From positions 389,047 to 453,046 of the forward strand of contig QKYT01000003.1 in NCBI GenBank assembly GCA_003550305.1: a stretch of DNA of 64,000 nucleotides, read 5' to 3'. The stretch is from Glomus cerebriforme. Lineage: Eukaryota; Glomeromycota; Glomeromycetes; Glomerales; Glomeraceae. The translations under genes were made by a program, and so were the position numbers. Position 1 is the stretch's first letter, and the number at the start of each line of letters is the position of its first letter. The notes below the pieces were generated by a model. It worked only from the letters and a program-made list of their open reading frames with translations. It was not told the DNA's origin and made no database searches. Shown piece after piece: positions 10,315 through 23,000 of the stretch.

Positions 10315-12723
10315 ATAATTTATTTGATATAAATGGTTTGGTATGAAGTGATATAAATAATATTATTTAACCATTTTAAGTCAAGGTATTTAAGATTTAT
10401 TTAAGTTATTACATACATAAGTTTATTTTTATATATATATCATTATTACATTCGTGTCAATTTTCTTTTTATTTTCTCTTTTGTAAATTAACGCTTTCTT
10501 TTTCTCGATATTTTCTTTATCATTAAAATCATTAAAAAAATATATATATGTATATATATGCTAAAAAAAAAATTATGATTTGATTTCAAGCATTATGAAT
10601 ATTACATATTTATTTTGTAAATAATTAAATATCGCTCATCCAATTATGGTATTTCATACTTTTTTCTTTTAAGTATAGTAATTTACGTTTATGAATATTA
10701 AATTATGTTAATAAAAAACATGGTTAGTTCAAAATTGAATATTTATTTTTATTTACATTAATAGTAATAAGTAAACAAAACGGCCGAACACAAATCCTTT
10801 TTTAAACGAAATCATGTTGATTAAAGTGGTTAAACCATGAATTTTTTTTAGAAAGCCAATCAAATTTATTCCTTTTACAAATAGTTTAAGACTATTAGCG
10901 ATTTTCAAAAAGTCATAATTAATCATCAACTTTTATGGAAATGAAATCATCATCATCAAAATTTTTAACATATCTAAGCCACAATCATCATTAAATGCAT
11001 GATAAGGATATGAAGTATACAAGGAAAATTAATTTATATTGCGGAGATTATTACCCGCTGTTTATTTAATTAATCATTGAGATTGATTTGTTAGGTAACT
11101 ATTCTTTCCTTTTTTTTTTTAATGTTAATGCTTTTTCAAAATGAAATTCTCATCTATGCATTAAAGTATACGAGTGCGAAGCGAGAATACTTTTTGCCTT
11201 TCCTATACTTCACTATAGTAGGATTACCGGTAATTATTAAACATTCAAAACCAGATTTCTTCGCTCGTAATATACAGTACATACAGTATATATAATTCTT
11301 CAACTGTGGTATATAGACTGAAAATCAACGATTGGTTTAATGGTAAGTTCGAAAACTAAAGATTTTTAGATTTGCAAGAATCAATCATTGGATTCTAGAG
11401 GTAAATATATCGATATCAATGAGTAAAAAGCAACTTTGCAAACTCAAGAATACATCTGGGGAAGTTTATCTACATTAAATTGCACTTTGTTCTTTTTGAA
11501 GAACATTGTCCTTTTGACCTTTTCAACGAAATTGTGAAAGAATTATTTAGAGAATCCTTTTTTTATATAATAAATTTCACGTTAAACCGATTTTTTAAAA
11601 TTTTAGGCTTTATATTTATAAACTTATAAATTTTGATGAATCGAATTTTTTTTTAGTTCGTTTATATATCAAGTTCTGCCTGTATTTGACTTTCCTGGTA
11701 TCTTTAGACAGATTCATAAAGAACTGCATTCTTCTTCCTTAAATTATGAACTTCGTTACGGTAAATACAGTAAAGCAGTGAAGAATTCGAAGAATTTGTT
11801 TCGTTGTTTGTAGATTCGCTGTAAAGAAGATAATTTCTACCAGAAAATTTCACTGTCATAAAGCGAACCGGCTATATTTCATTCGGTTGGCTGCTTCTTA
11901 CTTTAAGAAACGGAAAAGTAAATCGTCAATTTATTTATTTGGAATATTTTACTAATCTTTGATACTGTCGTATTAGTCATGTGGTAACTGATTATCATGC
12001 CCAATCAAATTACTTTATATTCGAATAAATCCTCTGTTTTTTTTCTTTTGATTTTCATATTTATTATAATTTCTTTTTCTATTTTTTTTTTTTCTTCCAT
12101 TTACAAAAAAAATATTCTGTCACGTAATTCTACGGCTAAAAATGGCAAACTTCGATTGTAATTGTACGTTTGTTAACTTTAAACAAACGAGTTTATTAGA
12201 AAATTTTTATAATAACCCGGTAACTATGATCGAAGTTTACGTATATAATATAGTTTATAAGACAAAAAAAGTATCTTCAAGAGCATATGGTTTCGTTTTC
12301 AATCTTCAAACGAGATGAAACGAGAAGCGACAAATCATTTTAAATATTCTAAATACACTTACACTCGCTGTAACATATTCTCATATATTCCCCATTAAAT
12401 TGTATGCTTTGCACAAGAATAAAATTATTAGGGAACTTTCTTTGTTTAGATTGGAATATGATGATTCCATGATGTACTGTATCAGGTATGTAATTCTGTA
12501 ATTCTCATGGTTCATTTAAATTAATTCATTTATTTCTTCACATATGAAACAAACCATTTTTACTTATAATTTAATCAAAGAAAAAAAAATTATCTTACAA
12601 CATCTCTCTCTATAAAGATTATTTCAAATACAAAGAAAGACTAAATTATTCCAGTTATGATCAAGTGAAAATGTTTAAAACTTTGTATATATCAGAAAAC
12701 ATTCAAGACCAAACTTGCCGTAT
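10315..12723. other. Spacer with one possible orphan exon
   Basis: About 2.4 kb without a supported gene. A TACAGTAT word lies at about 11283. The block 11657-11815 has an unusually coding-like open stretch after a TTTTTTTTAG acceptor-like site (listed separately). The rest shows nothing recognisable. Confidence 0.5.
11657..11815 (+). other. Possible orphan exon or gene remnant
   Basis: A T-run ending in AG at about 11656 is followed by an open frame of about 52 codons (beginning SFIYQVLPVFDF, ending KNLFRCL then TAG) whose composition is more balanced than the surroundings. I cannot find convincing partner exons upstream and recognise no family. Could be a terminal exon of an unpredicted gene, a relic, or chance. 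Confidence 0.2.
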
Positions 12724-14468
12724 TTACTGTTTTTTAACTTTAGTGGTGCCGTTAATGTAAGTATCATTATTTACTTTTTCATCAAGTGTAATTGTAGCTT
12801 TATCGGCTTTTTTTGTTCTTCTTTTTGGTAAAATCATATCGATAAAAAGTAAAGTAAATACTACAATATGTCCAATCCAATACACTGAATTATATGCAAT
12901 AACAATTTTATTCCATTTCAATAATTCAAATGGTACCATCGCGTAATGTAATCCACAAGTCTGTCCAAACCAACATGCGAATTCATATAATCTTCTTAAA
13001 ATTGTGATCGTAGAATCAGATGCATTCTTTGGATCATACAAAGGTTTGATATATGGCTCTAATCGTTTCACCCATCTTTTTTCTGTTTCAATATCAACAT
13101 ATTCCAGAGAGAAACATAAATAATATCCCGGATGAACTCCATGCCATAAAGCGAGGAATAATAATGCACCAAGTGATGAAAGATTTTTATTTCCGAGGAA
13201 AATAAGTCGTTTAAAGATATATATCTTCGTCCATAGATTTGTATTTGTATTAAATGCTCCAACAATTTGGTTAAGAGATGTGGCAAATTCAAACTTCATC
13301 TAATGAAATAAATATAATGTTGGAAAATTTAGTTAAAAGTTCAAACCTCTTTAAAAGTAACCAATCCTAATATGTATATTTAATTTTATTACCTTTTCAA
13401 CATTAGCTAAACCATTCCATTCTGGATTCCCACTAGCACCATAACCATTGAAAGAAATACCAGATAAAATACATGATCCTTCAGCTAAAGTCCAGATTCC
13501 CAGATACTATGGTAAATAAATGAATTAGATCATCAGTGAATGATATCATAACAATTCTCTAATAAATAGAAATCAATTACCTTCGTAAAGGAGAATTTTG
13601 CTGCCATCCACATATATGCTAATCTATTGATGAATGGTTTTGCCGCATATTCTTTGGTCAATAAATATGACATAGGGAAAAATCCTACAGCAATTTGTTG
13701 TACACCTAAATACAAAGCTCCAAGAAGAAAACTTTTTAATGCGTATCTATAAGATCCTGTTGGAATATTGTTTGCATCGGCATACAATGTCATGGTAATA
13801 AATTTACGGTAAAGATGAAAAGAAAATTGTGGTCCGATCAAGAATGCGCCAAAGAAATATGCATAGCCGATAGTTTCAATTAAAGGAGGTAAAGTTGGCA
13901 GTTGAATATTCTTTTCAAATGATATAGGTTGAATTGGACGTGTTGGTAAAGCGCCAGAATGTGTATTGATCTTATTGTTTTCGTCTGTTTTTTTTTCAGC
14001 ATTGACAGGTGCAGACGATTTTAACACTTTTGCACCGTCCATAAAATCCATTGAAAACCCGATCATTCTTAAACATAGAACACATTGTGGCATTGTCCAA
14101 TCAATATCATATTCATCAGTTGCGGTAACGTAATAACCAACAAGAAGATAAGAGAAATTAAAGATAAATGATAATACACAGGCAAGCTTTCTATTTCCAA
14201 TTAAATCCCCAAAATAACAAAGGAACCAGGTTACATTAGTAGTTATCAAAGAATGTTTTATATCACTTCCATTAAAGAAGAAAGAAATAGAAAGACCAGT
14301 AACAACCACATAAAGATTACGAATAAAAGGAGCCCATTTTGTTTTCAAAGGACGAAGTAGTGCAATACGATAGACCAGAGCAATTACATAAGCAAATAAG
14401 ATACTAAGTGTTAAGCGAAGGTTTTGTTCCGGAATTCCAGTAGCCGCATTAAGCTTTGAAACGACCAT
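12724..14468 (-). CDS. MBOAT lysophospholipid acyltransferase (Ale1/LPCAT-like)
   Basis: Three exons: 14468-13581, 13506-13393 and 13299-12724, with introns of 74 and 93 bases; all joins are GT-AG, phase 0. The product is 525 residues. It is a multi-pass ER membrane enzyme of the MBOAT family, transferring acyl chains from acyl-CoA to lysophospholipids (Lands cycle remodelling). Evidence: NPEWNG at 323-328, the NVEKMKFEFATS segment created exactly at the exon 2/3 join, and the catalytic histidine motif LWHGVHPGYY with His at 387. Many hydrophobic segments are seen throughout, including about 10-35. The C-terminus (KVKKQ) fits a KxKxx ER-retrieval signal. The length suits fungal Ale1-type enzymes. 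Start is the first Met of the open frame. The exact lysolipid preference cannot be read from sequence. Confidence 0.93.
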
Positions 14469-17400
14469 TATTAAAGCGTTTGCTTATTATATGCGCTTTA
14501 AGTTAGATGAAAAATGAATTTGAAAAATTGGTATTCCAAGATTGTCACACGATTAAAAAAAATTTTTTTTTTTTGAATTGACTGATTAGGAATGGAGTGG
14601 ATATATAAGAAAAAAAAAGAGGATTGTTCTTCGAATTTCATTGGTTAAAAAAACTTCGATCTAGTTTTTTTTTCTTCCTTATTACTTATTAATCAGTTAA
14701 TTACAATAATCAATAATGCATACCTAAATTTGTTCAATGACTTAACCTTATAAATTCCATTGTTTTATTTCTACTAAGTTTACTTATAATCTTATATATT
14801 GTTAATTAATTATTTAAATATTGTTAATATTTGATATTGTTTCTATTCTTAAACAATTTTAACGCAAAGAATTTATAAAATTCAATTCGTTATGTGTATT
14901 ATTTATTGTGAAGATCATGCCCATATGTTATAAAAATTAACAAATAAAGAATAGAAAGAGTTTTTTTTAGAATATCCGCGAAAGATGAATGCGTGCGTAA
15001 GATGTGTGTAATATGCATAAGTGTTTAAACTTAATTTTTACAAACAAAAAAATTAATTTCAATCTATTCGATCACCCTAAAAACGTGTAACCTAAAAACG
15101 TAATACGCGTTGATGTCTTTTCAAATTAGTGCCACGTAAGTCTAATTTGATTTCTCCATTTTACAACGAACAAAAATCGAGTTTCCTCAAGAATTTTACC
15201 AACCTTTACATAAACTATACAGGTATAAGTTTTCAGGTATGATATTTACCAGTTTTCAAACTTTGAAGTTATTTTGTTTTTTGAAAATTTCGTTTTTATT
15301 GCAGTTGTTGCAGCTGCAATGGCCAAAACTTTAGCTGAGAATCTCAAATGGTGTATAATGCTTCTACATGATGGTGGAACAAATTGCTAATCTATTTTAT
15401 ATTAGGAAACGGTAGTTGAGAAAGTTATTCATATATGTGCATAGTATATGTGCATAGATCCAGTAGAATTTTATGCTAACTATTTTACAATTTTATTATA
15501 TTATTTATGGATGAAATTGTTCATGAACGTTGATTATTATTTTGATGAATATATTAACGTTAAGGAAATGCAAGCAGAAACTGGAAAATGTGTTTCTATT
15601 TTAAGATCATAGGATTATTGTGATGTTGAGGGATAAATTTTTTAATAGTATTTTTATATTATAGCTAATTCAGTCCATCACTATTTTAATTACAGCTTTC
15701 TTTGAAAATAAGTGAATTGCTAAGTAATGCATTTATTATAGTATTTATGATATTTCAACGTTTATAAAGTTAATTCAAGAGGATAGCTTTTATCTGAAGC
15801 AAAGGTATACTCTTTCATCTGTATCAACAGAACAATGTATAAGTGTTATAGATATTATGAAGGGCGTAATATTTTTCTGAAAGCAGATATTTGAAAAGAT
15901 TATTTATTTATCCTTTACATAGTAATGAGTTGTTTTAAAGTTCTTTATTATTTATTTAATGCAAAAATTCAGCTATTAAAGATAAAATTGTAATAATAAT
16001 AATTATTAGTAATTGTAATTGTAATTGTAATTGTTATTATTAAAAAAAAATAAGAAAATTAAAATGTTTGAAAAATTGGAATAAATCCAAATAAGTATTT
16101 TTTTTCAATTACTTTGTATATCTAGCTGTTCTTTAAGTATTTTTAAGGTATTAAAATTCCTATAATAATATTAATAATCCATTATTATACTGTATATTTT
16201 AGTTAATATTAAACCTTTTTTTATTATTAAAAAAAATATATATAATTTTTTTGAACAAATATATTATGTTTATTGATTTCAGTTTAAAGGAATTTAATCT
16301 TACATAACCAAATTAATTTTAAATTCACTTTTGTACAAAATAGCAAATAATACCCATCACATTCTTAAAAAATAAAATCATAAGAATAAGCCTTCTAATA
16401 AAAGCTTTTTTAAATGGAACTATCTTTTCAATCTACTTTTAACATATTAAAACAATAATCAAATCAAGTTAAAACTTATATGAATTATCCTTTTTAGAAG
16501 GATTTTATTACTAAAGTAAATGCCTTTTATTTCAATTTAGCTGGCCATAAGATAGAAGATAGAATGTAAACCATTCCAATTTAACTATTAAACATACTAA
16601 TTTCTAATAATTATTCTCTAATTAATTACTTGAATCAAATTGATTATTTAATCTTAAAAGAATACTCTATTTAAAGATTTATATTATTAATATACCTATT
16701 AAAACAATCCTATATTTTATAGTTAGGCTAGTTTTTAATAGTAATCCCTCATTTTTATTTTTGAATTGAGATAACTGCTTATATAAAGAAATAATTTTAT
16801 ATTCAAAAAAAAGTCTATCAAAAATTCTTATTCTTAATATATCCTTAATGGAATAATCTTATATTTTATAATTTAACTTTCATCATAATCCTACACTTTA
16901 TTTAATATAGTTTCTTATATTTATTTTCATCTTATTAACTAAGCTAATTAATATATAAAAACTTTAATTTCTAATTAATTATTACTAATATTTTTATTAT
17001 TATAATCTAAAATTCTTTTTTTAAATAGAATAGTAAAGGTTAATAGAAAAAAAAAAAAAAAAAAATTTTAAGAAACTTTCTTTTGACTAACCCTCTTATA
17101 TTCTAAAGTATTCAGATTAATAGCAATTTTGCTTTTACTTAGATAAAGCCTTTGATCTAATAATCTAATTTAATTTAGATACAAATCTAAAAAGACTTTA
17201 AATCTGTATACCTTTTCTTTTTCATTAACTTATATTATTAAATTTTTTAAAGTTATATTAAATATATTATACTGATCATTTTTCCAATAAAAAAGTAAAA
17301 GATCTTAAAAAAACTAGAAATAAATAAAAAATATTAAACTAATTCTAAAGAAAAATTCTTTTCCAAAATTTTTTAAAATATAAATTAAGTTTCTATAAAA

Positions 17401-17856
17401 ACTTAGCAAAAGAAATTGTTTTTATCTTTATAAAATTTTTTATAATTTTAAATCTTCTGATTTTAGTTTTTACATAAATAAACTAAAGATAAGTACTATA
17501 GAAATTAAAAAAAAATTAAATATACTACTACAGAAATACTTTAAAGAATTTTTTTTACTAGTAATCATATAAACTAAAAATTTCATAAAAAATTCTGTTA
17601 CTCTTTTAACAAAACTTATATTATATATTATTAAAAAAATTGATAATTTTAATAAAAATTTATATATAGTTATCTTTTATTTCATTATATAAACTAAAGG
17701 TTTATAGAAAACTTTTAACTTTAAAATAAATAAAAAAACTTATATTTATTTTTTACTTTTGGTTCTTTGAAAGTTCAAGGTTACAAAAAGTAATGAACTA
17801 TCTAAAAATTAAATAAACTCAGATATTTTTAATAATAATTTTACATTTACTTTAAA
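14469..17856. other. A+T-rich gene-free stretch, start of the repeat island
   Basis: No gene supported. A short coding-like stretch at about 15304-15390 (VVAAAMAKTLAENLKW, then a stop) follows an ATTGCAG acceptor-like site but has no partner. A tandem TAATTG run is at about 16010-16036. From about 16000 onward the sequence becomes extremely A+T-rich with dense stops in all frames. An ATACTGTA word is at 16187. Confidence 0.5.
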
Positions 17857-18295
17857 GTTAAAATGTAAAAAACTATTTTGAAATATTTTTTTCACTTAAT
17901 TAATAGTAAAATTATGCATAAATATTTAATTTTAAAGGCAAAAAATTTTTTGCCTTCTTAACCAAAATAGTTATAGTAAAATAAATACCAAAAATTGATT
18001 TTTTGACTTAAGAATAGCTTATGTTTCAAAAATCAGAAAAATTGAATCAATAGTTATTAAGAAATTTACTTTTAATTAAAAGCAGATTTCTCAATAATTA
18101 CTGATCCAATCGTTCTGATTTTTGAAATATAGACTATTCTTAAATCAAAAAATCAATTTTTGGTATTTATTTTATATAACTATTTTGATTAAGAAAACAA
18201 AAATTTTTTTTGCCTTTAAAATTAAATATTTATATATAATTTTACTATTAATTAAGTGAAAAAAAATGGATCAAAATAATTTTTTACATTTTAAC
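17857..18295. mobile_element. Fold-back (MITE-like) inverted repeat
   Basis: A near-palindromic element of about 440 bases. The left end GTTAAAATGTAAAAAA matches the complement of the right end, and pairing continues through the TTTCACTTAATTAATAG, AAGGCAAAAAATTTTTTGCC, CAAAAATTGATTTTTTGA and TTTCAAAAATCAG segments to a short central loop near 18065-18085. TAAA flanks both ends and may be a target duplication, although in such A+T-rich DNA this is weak. No coding capacity. Consistent with a non-autonomous DNA transposon; superfamily unknown. Confidence 0.7.
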
Positions 18296-18319
18296 TAAAA
18301 TTTCATATAAGTTGAGTTA

Positions 18320-18480
18320 GCTTGTGAACTTTTTAAATTAAATCAAGCCAAGCTATATTTAAAATAATTTATAGTTTGTAAGCCAGCTTGAAAAAAGTTT
18401 AAGCTATAAAGCAACTCACTTGAAAGAGCTAAACCATAAGGTGGTTTAGCTTGAAAAGCTTAAAGTCATAATCAACGCAA
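18320..18480. repeat. AGCTT-rich degenerate repeat tract
   Basis: Many AGCTT, AAGCT and AGCTTGAA words in loose tandem and inverted order (for instance GGTTTAGCTTGAAAAGCTTAA). Reads as degenerate simple or satellite-like sequence abutting the fold-back element. Confidence 0.4.
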
Positions 18481-18659
18481 TATTATTTAGGTAATAACTA
18501 CTAGCAGAATCCAAATTGGTAAAGCTAAAGCTGAAGTTAATATTAAGATTCACATAATATAATATTATGACTAGTGAAGAAATTTTCCCTCAAGTTAAAA
18601 TTAAAATTTTCTTAATAATAAAATAAATAATAAATAATAGAAAATTTTAAAATTTACAC

Positions 18660-19011
18660 GAGATGTCTAGATACAGGTCATGTGATTTTTTACTATATGA
18701 TAATTTATCACCCCCCATGTGTCACATCTTTTGCTTTCATTTTTTCTATTTATTTTAGGAACAGAATTTTTTCAAGGTATGAAATCCTATTCATCACATC
18801 TTATTCGTCACATTCCTAATTTTGGCTGGATTTCATAATGCCGGCCAGAGTTTCCTTTTTTGGAATATTATCCTATATTATACAATCAAAAAAAATAATT
18901 TTATTTCTTTTAAAAATCTGAAATTTGGGTTATACAAAATTTTTAAAAAGGCAATTTTATTGCAGATCATTTAATTCCAGCCAGAATTATGATCTCGTGT
19001 TCAGACATCTC
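18660..19011. mobile_element. Short TIR element (non-autonomous DNA transposon)
   Basis: The left end GAGATGTCTAGATACAGGTC and the complement of the right end GAGATGTCTGAACACGAGATC share a perfect nine-base terminus and further similarity over about 23 bases. The 352-base interior is non-coding. No obvious target duplication survives. Probably a decayed MITE. Confidence 0.5.
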
Positions 19012-19077
19012 ATATACAAATAGAAATTGCCTAAATAATATATAAAATATATATATAGACTGAAATCTTTGAATTTA

Positions 19078-19320
19078 AGGTTGACTCAATTTGATTTGAT
19101 TCAATTCAATTTAACTTAACTCGAATTTAGATTCAATTTAATTCGATTTGACTTGAATTTAAATTTTTACTGATTCAATTAAACTCAACTCAACTCAAAT
19201 AAAATTTGATTTAAATTTGACTCAACTTAATTTGACTTAATTTGTTTATAATATAACTTAATTCAACTCAATTTGACTTGATTCATTTATAGTAAAACTT
19301 GACTCAACTCGACTCGTTAA
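19078..19320. repeat. Degenerate GACTCAA/ATTTGA repeat tract
   Basis: About 240 bases built of variants of GACTCAATTTGATT, CAACTCAACTC and AACTCGAATTT in loose tandem. Similar words appear in both orientations. Could be subterminal repeats of a larger transposon or a degenerate satellite. No coding capacity. Confidence 0.6.
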
Positions 19321-20138
19321 AAACTCTAAATATGATCAACATATTTTTTGGTATATATTAATCTCTCCAAAATTTCTTGATATAGAAAATAACTTTTTTG
19401 AAAAAGAAAATAATTTTACAAATGTATTGCATTTATTGTATTTTCAAAACAGAATTTTTTAATTATTTTTTTAATAATTGTTTTATACAATATATTAAAT
19501 TAAAAAAAATAATATAGATAAAAAAAATAATTCTATAAATATGCCACTTTTTTTTTAGATTTGTTTATTTAATTTTTAATATACAACTAATAGTAAATTT
19601 TAAATTTTTTTTTTTTTTAAAGACGAGTCAAAAAGTAAATTTTAAATTATTTAATAAATTATAAATATTTTTGTATAAAATTCTTACCCTATCCTTTTTC
19701 ACTAAAGATTTACCTTTTATTAAATAAAATTGCAAAAAAAATGGTAAAAATATATTTAATTTTAAATAATTAAAAAATAAAAAATTAAAATATTGTTATT
19801 TTATTTTTATATCACATAAGAAGTTCATTACTTATTTTGTAAAATTCACTATGCAGAAATAATAATTAATTCTGAAGATATCCAAAACTAAAAATTAACT
19901 TTGAATTAATAGAAGTATAAATAATTCAAATGAAGAATGAACTTCTTAATATTATATATTAATAAGAAAATCAATAATTATTACTGGAATTTTCTTTAGA
20001 AATATATAAGAAAATTAGATCAAAAAAGACAGGTATTCCAATAGTATTAATAAACTGGTTTAAAATATTGAGAGTAATTTTTAGGTTTATTTATTATTTT
20101 TAATTTACAGAATTTTTATATTGATATTAATATTTAAT
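19321..20138. other. Gene-free A+T-rich sequence
   Basis: Nothing recognised. Homopolymer runs and dense stops in all frames. Confidence 0.5.
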
Positions 20139-20305
20139 AGTTACTTAGCACGAAGTGCCAAGTAACTGCTGTATTTGCAATAAGCAATATGATTGGTGAA
20201 ATTTGCTGAGCGCAGCTCAGCAAATTTTACTGATCATATTCTTATGTAAATACATGTAAGGCACGATAGTGCCNCAGTTACNAGNTCACGTAGTGCTGAG
20301 TAACT
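20139..20305. repeat. Nested palindrome with AGTTACT ends
   Basis: Hairpin 1 (20139-20167): AGTTACTTAGCAC, loop GAA, GTGCCAAGTAACT, with one mismatch. The central hairpin (20199-20227) is perfect over 13 bases: AAATTTGCTGAGC, loop GCA, GCTCAGCAAATTT; pairing extends outward with mismatches to GTATTT. The right part has GGCAC-GATA-GTGCC and a second AGTTAC...GTAACT hairpin containing ambiguous bases. The whole unit is therefore an imperfect palindrome whose two arms each carry their own hairpin. G+C is well above the surroundings. Likely a small mobile or structured repeat. Confidence 0.7.
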
Positions 20306-21741
20306 GTTTTATCGGGCTTAGCCTTTATTAAACTTTTATTATGCATAGTAACTGGTTGTACTAACATAAATCATTAAATAGTAAATACCCGATAAACAAA
20401 TTTATTTTTTATAGTCTAAGTATTATGCTCAAAAGGATTAGTAATTATTAATATATATTAATATTTAATTTAGTTTATCCTAAAAAGCCAGTAAATTTTT
20501 TATAAAAAATTCTAGTTTTTGAAGCTACATCACATTTAATTTTATAAAATAAGAGTAATATATATAATACTTAAAGAAGCTAGAAACATTATAAAAATAG
20601 CATCAATTTTAGTTATTATATACATAAAAAGTAGATATTTACTTTAAAATAGTATGAATATTTTTTTTTAAAATATAAATAAAAAAACAAATAAATTTTA
20701 AAGTTCTTTAATATTTAAAATTTATTATATAACATTTTATTTAAATTTCTTATTTATAGTAAAATTAATTTGTTATTATAATTATTTTTATTATTCAACT
20801 TTTAGTTATTATTAAAATTCTACCAATATTGCTTCTTTATTTATGTATTTACTATTTACTCAAATAACTAATGATCAAAAAAAAAGTTAATTATTAGAAA
20901 ATAAAATATAAATATAAAATATATATGTACAAAAATAATAAATATTATAAATACATTTGTGTAAGAAGAATGCAATCTATTACATGTATAATTGTGTATA
21001 GCTTTAGATAATTTTTATTATATCTAAAAAGATGCAAAATGTCTATTTCTTGAATAATAATAACAAATTAATTTATTAATATGCTAAGGTTTACATACTT
21101 TTTTATTATAAAAGAAGAACTAGATAATAAAGTAATTCAGTTTTAATACTAACAAAATAGATTGTATAGTTTTTTTTATGTAAAATACAAAATAAACTCT
21201 AAGTTTTTTTTTGTGTTTAGAAATTTTTATTTATTAGACATAATATGCAATTTTAGACCAATTAAATTTAAAGGATACGGGTTAAGAATCTATATCTCTA
21301 AGTACAGGATAAGAACCTGTACCTGAAAGTCAGATTAAGGATTCTCATACCTTTGAAATACAGAAAATTTTCAAATAATGTAACCACAAGATTTAATAAT
21401 TTTAAAGAAGCCTGCTATAATGAATTTGGCAGAATTTTATCTGAATTAAATGCCTCTATCAAAGTTCTCTAAAATGAAATGATCCAATATTATTTTCACT
21501 CACATAAGGCTTATATTATACATAAAAGTAAATATAATTTGTAATTTTAACAAAAATAAGCTTTGTTTTTATTTGAAAATATGTAATTACATATAATTAT
21601 ATTTAGTGAGAAAAATATATAAACTTTGTTAAAAATTTATATAGAAAAACCTGAATCCAATTTGCAATATACTTTATTTGTAAAAATCCCTAGCTGGTTG
21701 AATTATTATACACATATTAGAAATTGTAAATGTTATTCATT
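20306..21741. other. Gene-free A+T-rich sequence
   Basis: No gene supported. A short block at about 21270-21350 contains repeated GGATAAGAACCTGTACCTG-like words and is slightly richer in G+C. Open frames seen at 21626-21877 on the plus strand are the complement of the decayed minus-strand gene that follows. Confidence 0.5.
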
Positions 21742-22255
21742 TTATTTTTTATCTTTTCTGTCTCTCTCATTAATTTTAAAAAAACCTTTGATAAAATTGA
21801 TGTCTTTTATAAGCTCATCAGTTTGTTTTTCAATACAATTAAGTTTATTAAGTTTCTTAAGTTTCTTAAGTTTTTAGATTTGAATGAAAATACTTAAATT
21901 TAGTGGATTTGCACTTATCAGTTATAAGATAATAATCATTAAAACTTCTTTCACATACCACATTGATTGGAGCAATTGATTCATCAATTGAAGAGTTAAT
22001 TGATTGTAGAGTTAATTAAGACCAATTAGTATATATAGCACCTCCACCAAATGCTAAGAGGCCACTACCATGATAAAAAGTTTTAAATTCTTCAGAAGCA
22101 ACATATCCTCAAATATTAGATTTATCTAATTTTTATATAGTAAAAATTATGTTATTTATACCCTTAACAAACTTACTAAAATACCATTATTCCTTACCAA
22201 TTTTATCAGAAAATTTCCTGGCAGCGGTCTTAGATAAGCCTACTTGTCTAAACAT
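21742..22255 (-). pseudogene. Decayed gene of unknown family with C-terminal coiled coil
   Basis: One reading frame runs about 120 codons from an ATG at 22255 through MFRQVGLSKTAARKFSDKIG, later YVASEEFKTFYHGSGLLAFG and GGAIYTNW, then SSIDESIAPINVVCERSFND, interrupted by four in-frame stops. After a frame change it continues as a Lys/Leu-rich coiled coil (LKKLKKLNKL ... ELIKDINFIKG) to a stop at 21742. The regular coding flavour in one frame shows a former protein gene. I do not recognise the family. One of the stops is TGA where a Trp would fit (NI-stop-GYVAS). Confidence 0.5.
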
Positions 22256-22499
22256 TCCAGATATTATGATGTTTGAATGAATAAAAATGGATATTATTTT
22301 TTAAAAGTCGAAAAAACATTTCCGTTATTATCAATTTTCCGTGACTGATAAAATTCACTAATATCAAATATGTCATTTCATTGTTTGTTAAACTCACACG
22401 TGAATGATTTTGCCGTGATGTAAGATTTACAAGATTTACATTAAGTCGTTTTATTATTTTCTCTGAGCCTAAACGTTACGTTTAAACGAGACATTTAAG

Positions 22500-22770
22500 G
22501 TATGAATGAAATATATTTTAAATATATTTTTTCGGTTGTGGCTGTGCGTTTACGAGGACCCAGAGCTTGCAGAGCTAATATCTATTTTTTTTGCTCAGAA
22601 ATTTCTAGTGTTCAGACCCGTAAACCGTTAATAACGGATGGAAACGGATATCAGTTATTATTTGGGTATCCGGTTTGAAGTTTAGGTTAATGCCGTTAGT
22701 TGTTTCACAATAATAAAGTTACGCGACATTTTTTTCGGCTTTTTTTATTCGAAATTAACTGTTAACGTCT
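22500..22770. repeat. Possible transposon terminus rich in CCGTTA/CGGAT words
   Basis: G+C-richer block with the palindrome CCGTTAATAACGG (about 22622-22634), GGAAACGGATATCAG, GGTATCCGG and GCCGTTAG. Clustered short inverted words resemble subterminal binding sites of hAT-like elements, but no matching opposite end was found. Confidence 0.3.
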
Positions 22771-23000
22771 AACGAACTCTTTTTTTTTTTATTAAAAACA
22801 ACAAACACGAATCCTTTTTAACCTTTTTTTATTCATTAATTAAAAAAAACAAAACATTTTTTAACATAGTTTTATAGTTTATTTAAATTAAAATGAAATA
22901 TTAAAAATCGAAACGAAATCGTCAAAATTTTATTTTTTTTTGTAGACACTTTATTAAGGTATGGGATTGGAATTAAAGAGCAGGGATCAAAGGAGTGTTT

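Noticed and set aside
15301..15391. Possible exon VVAAAMAKTLAENLKW... after an ATTGCAG site
   Set aside because: Only about 29 codons, no partner exon and no recognisable family; kept only as a remark in the spacer entry.
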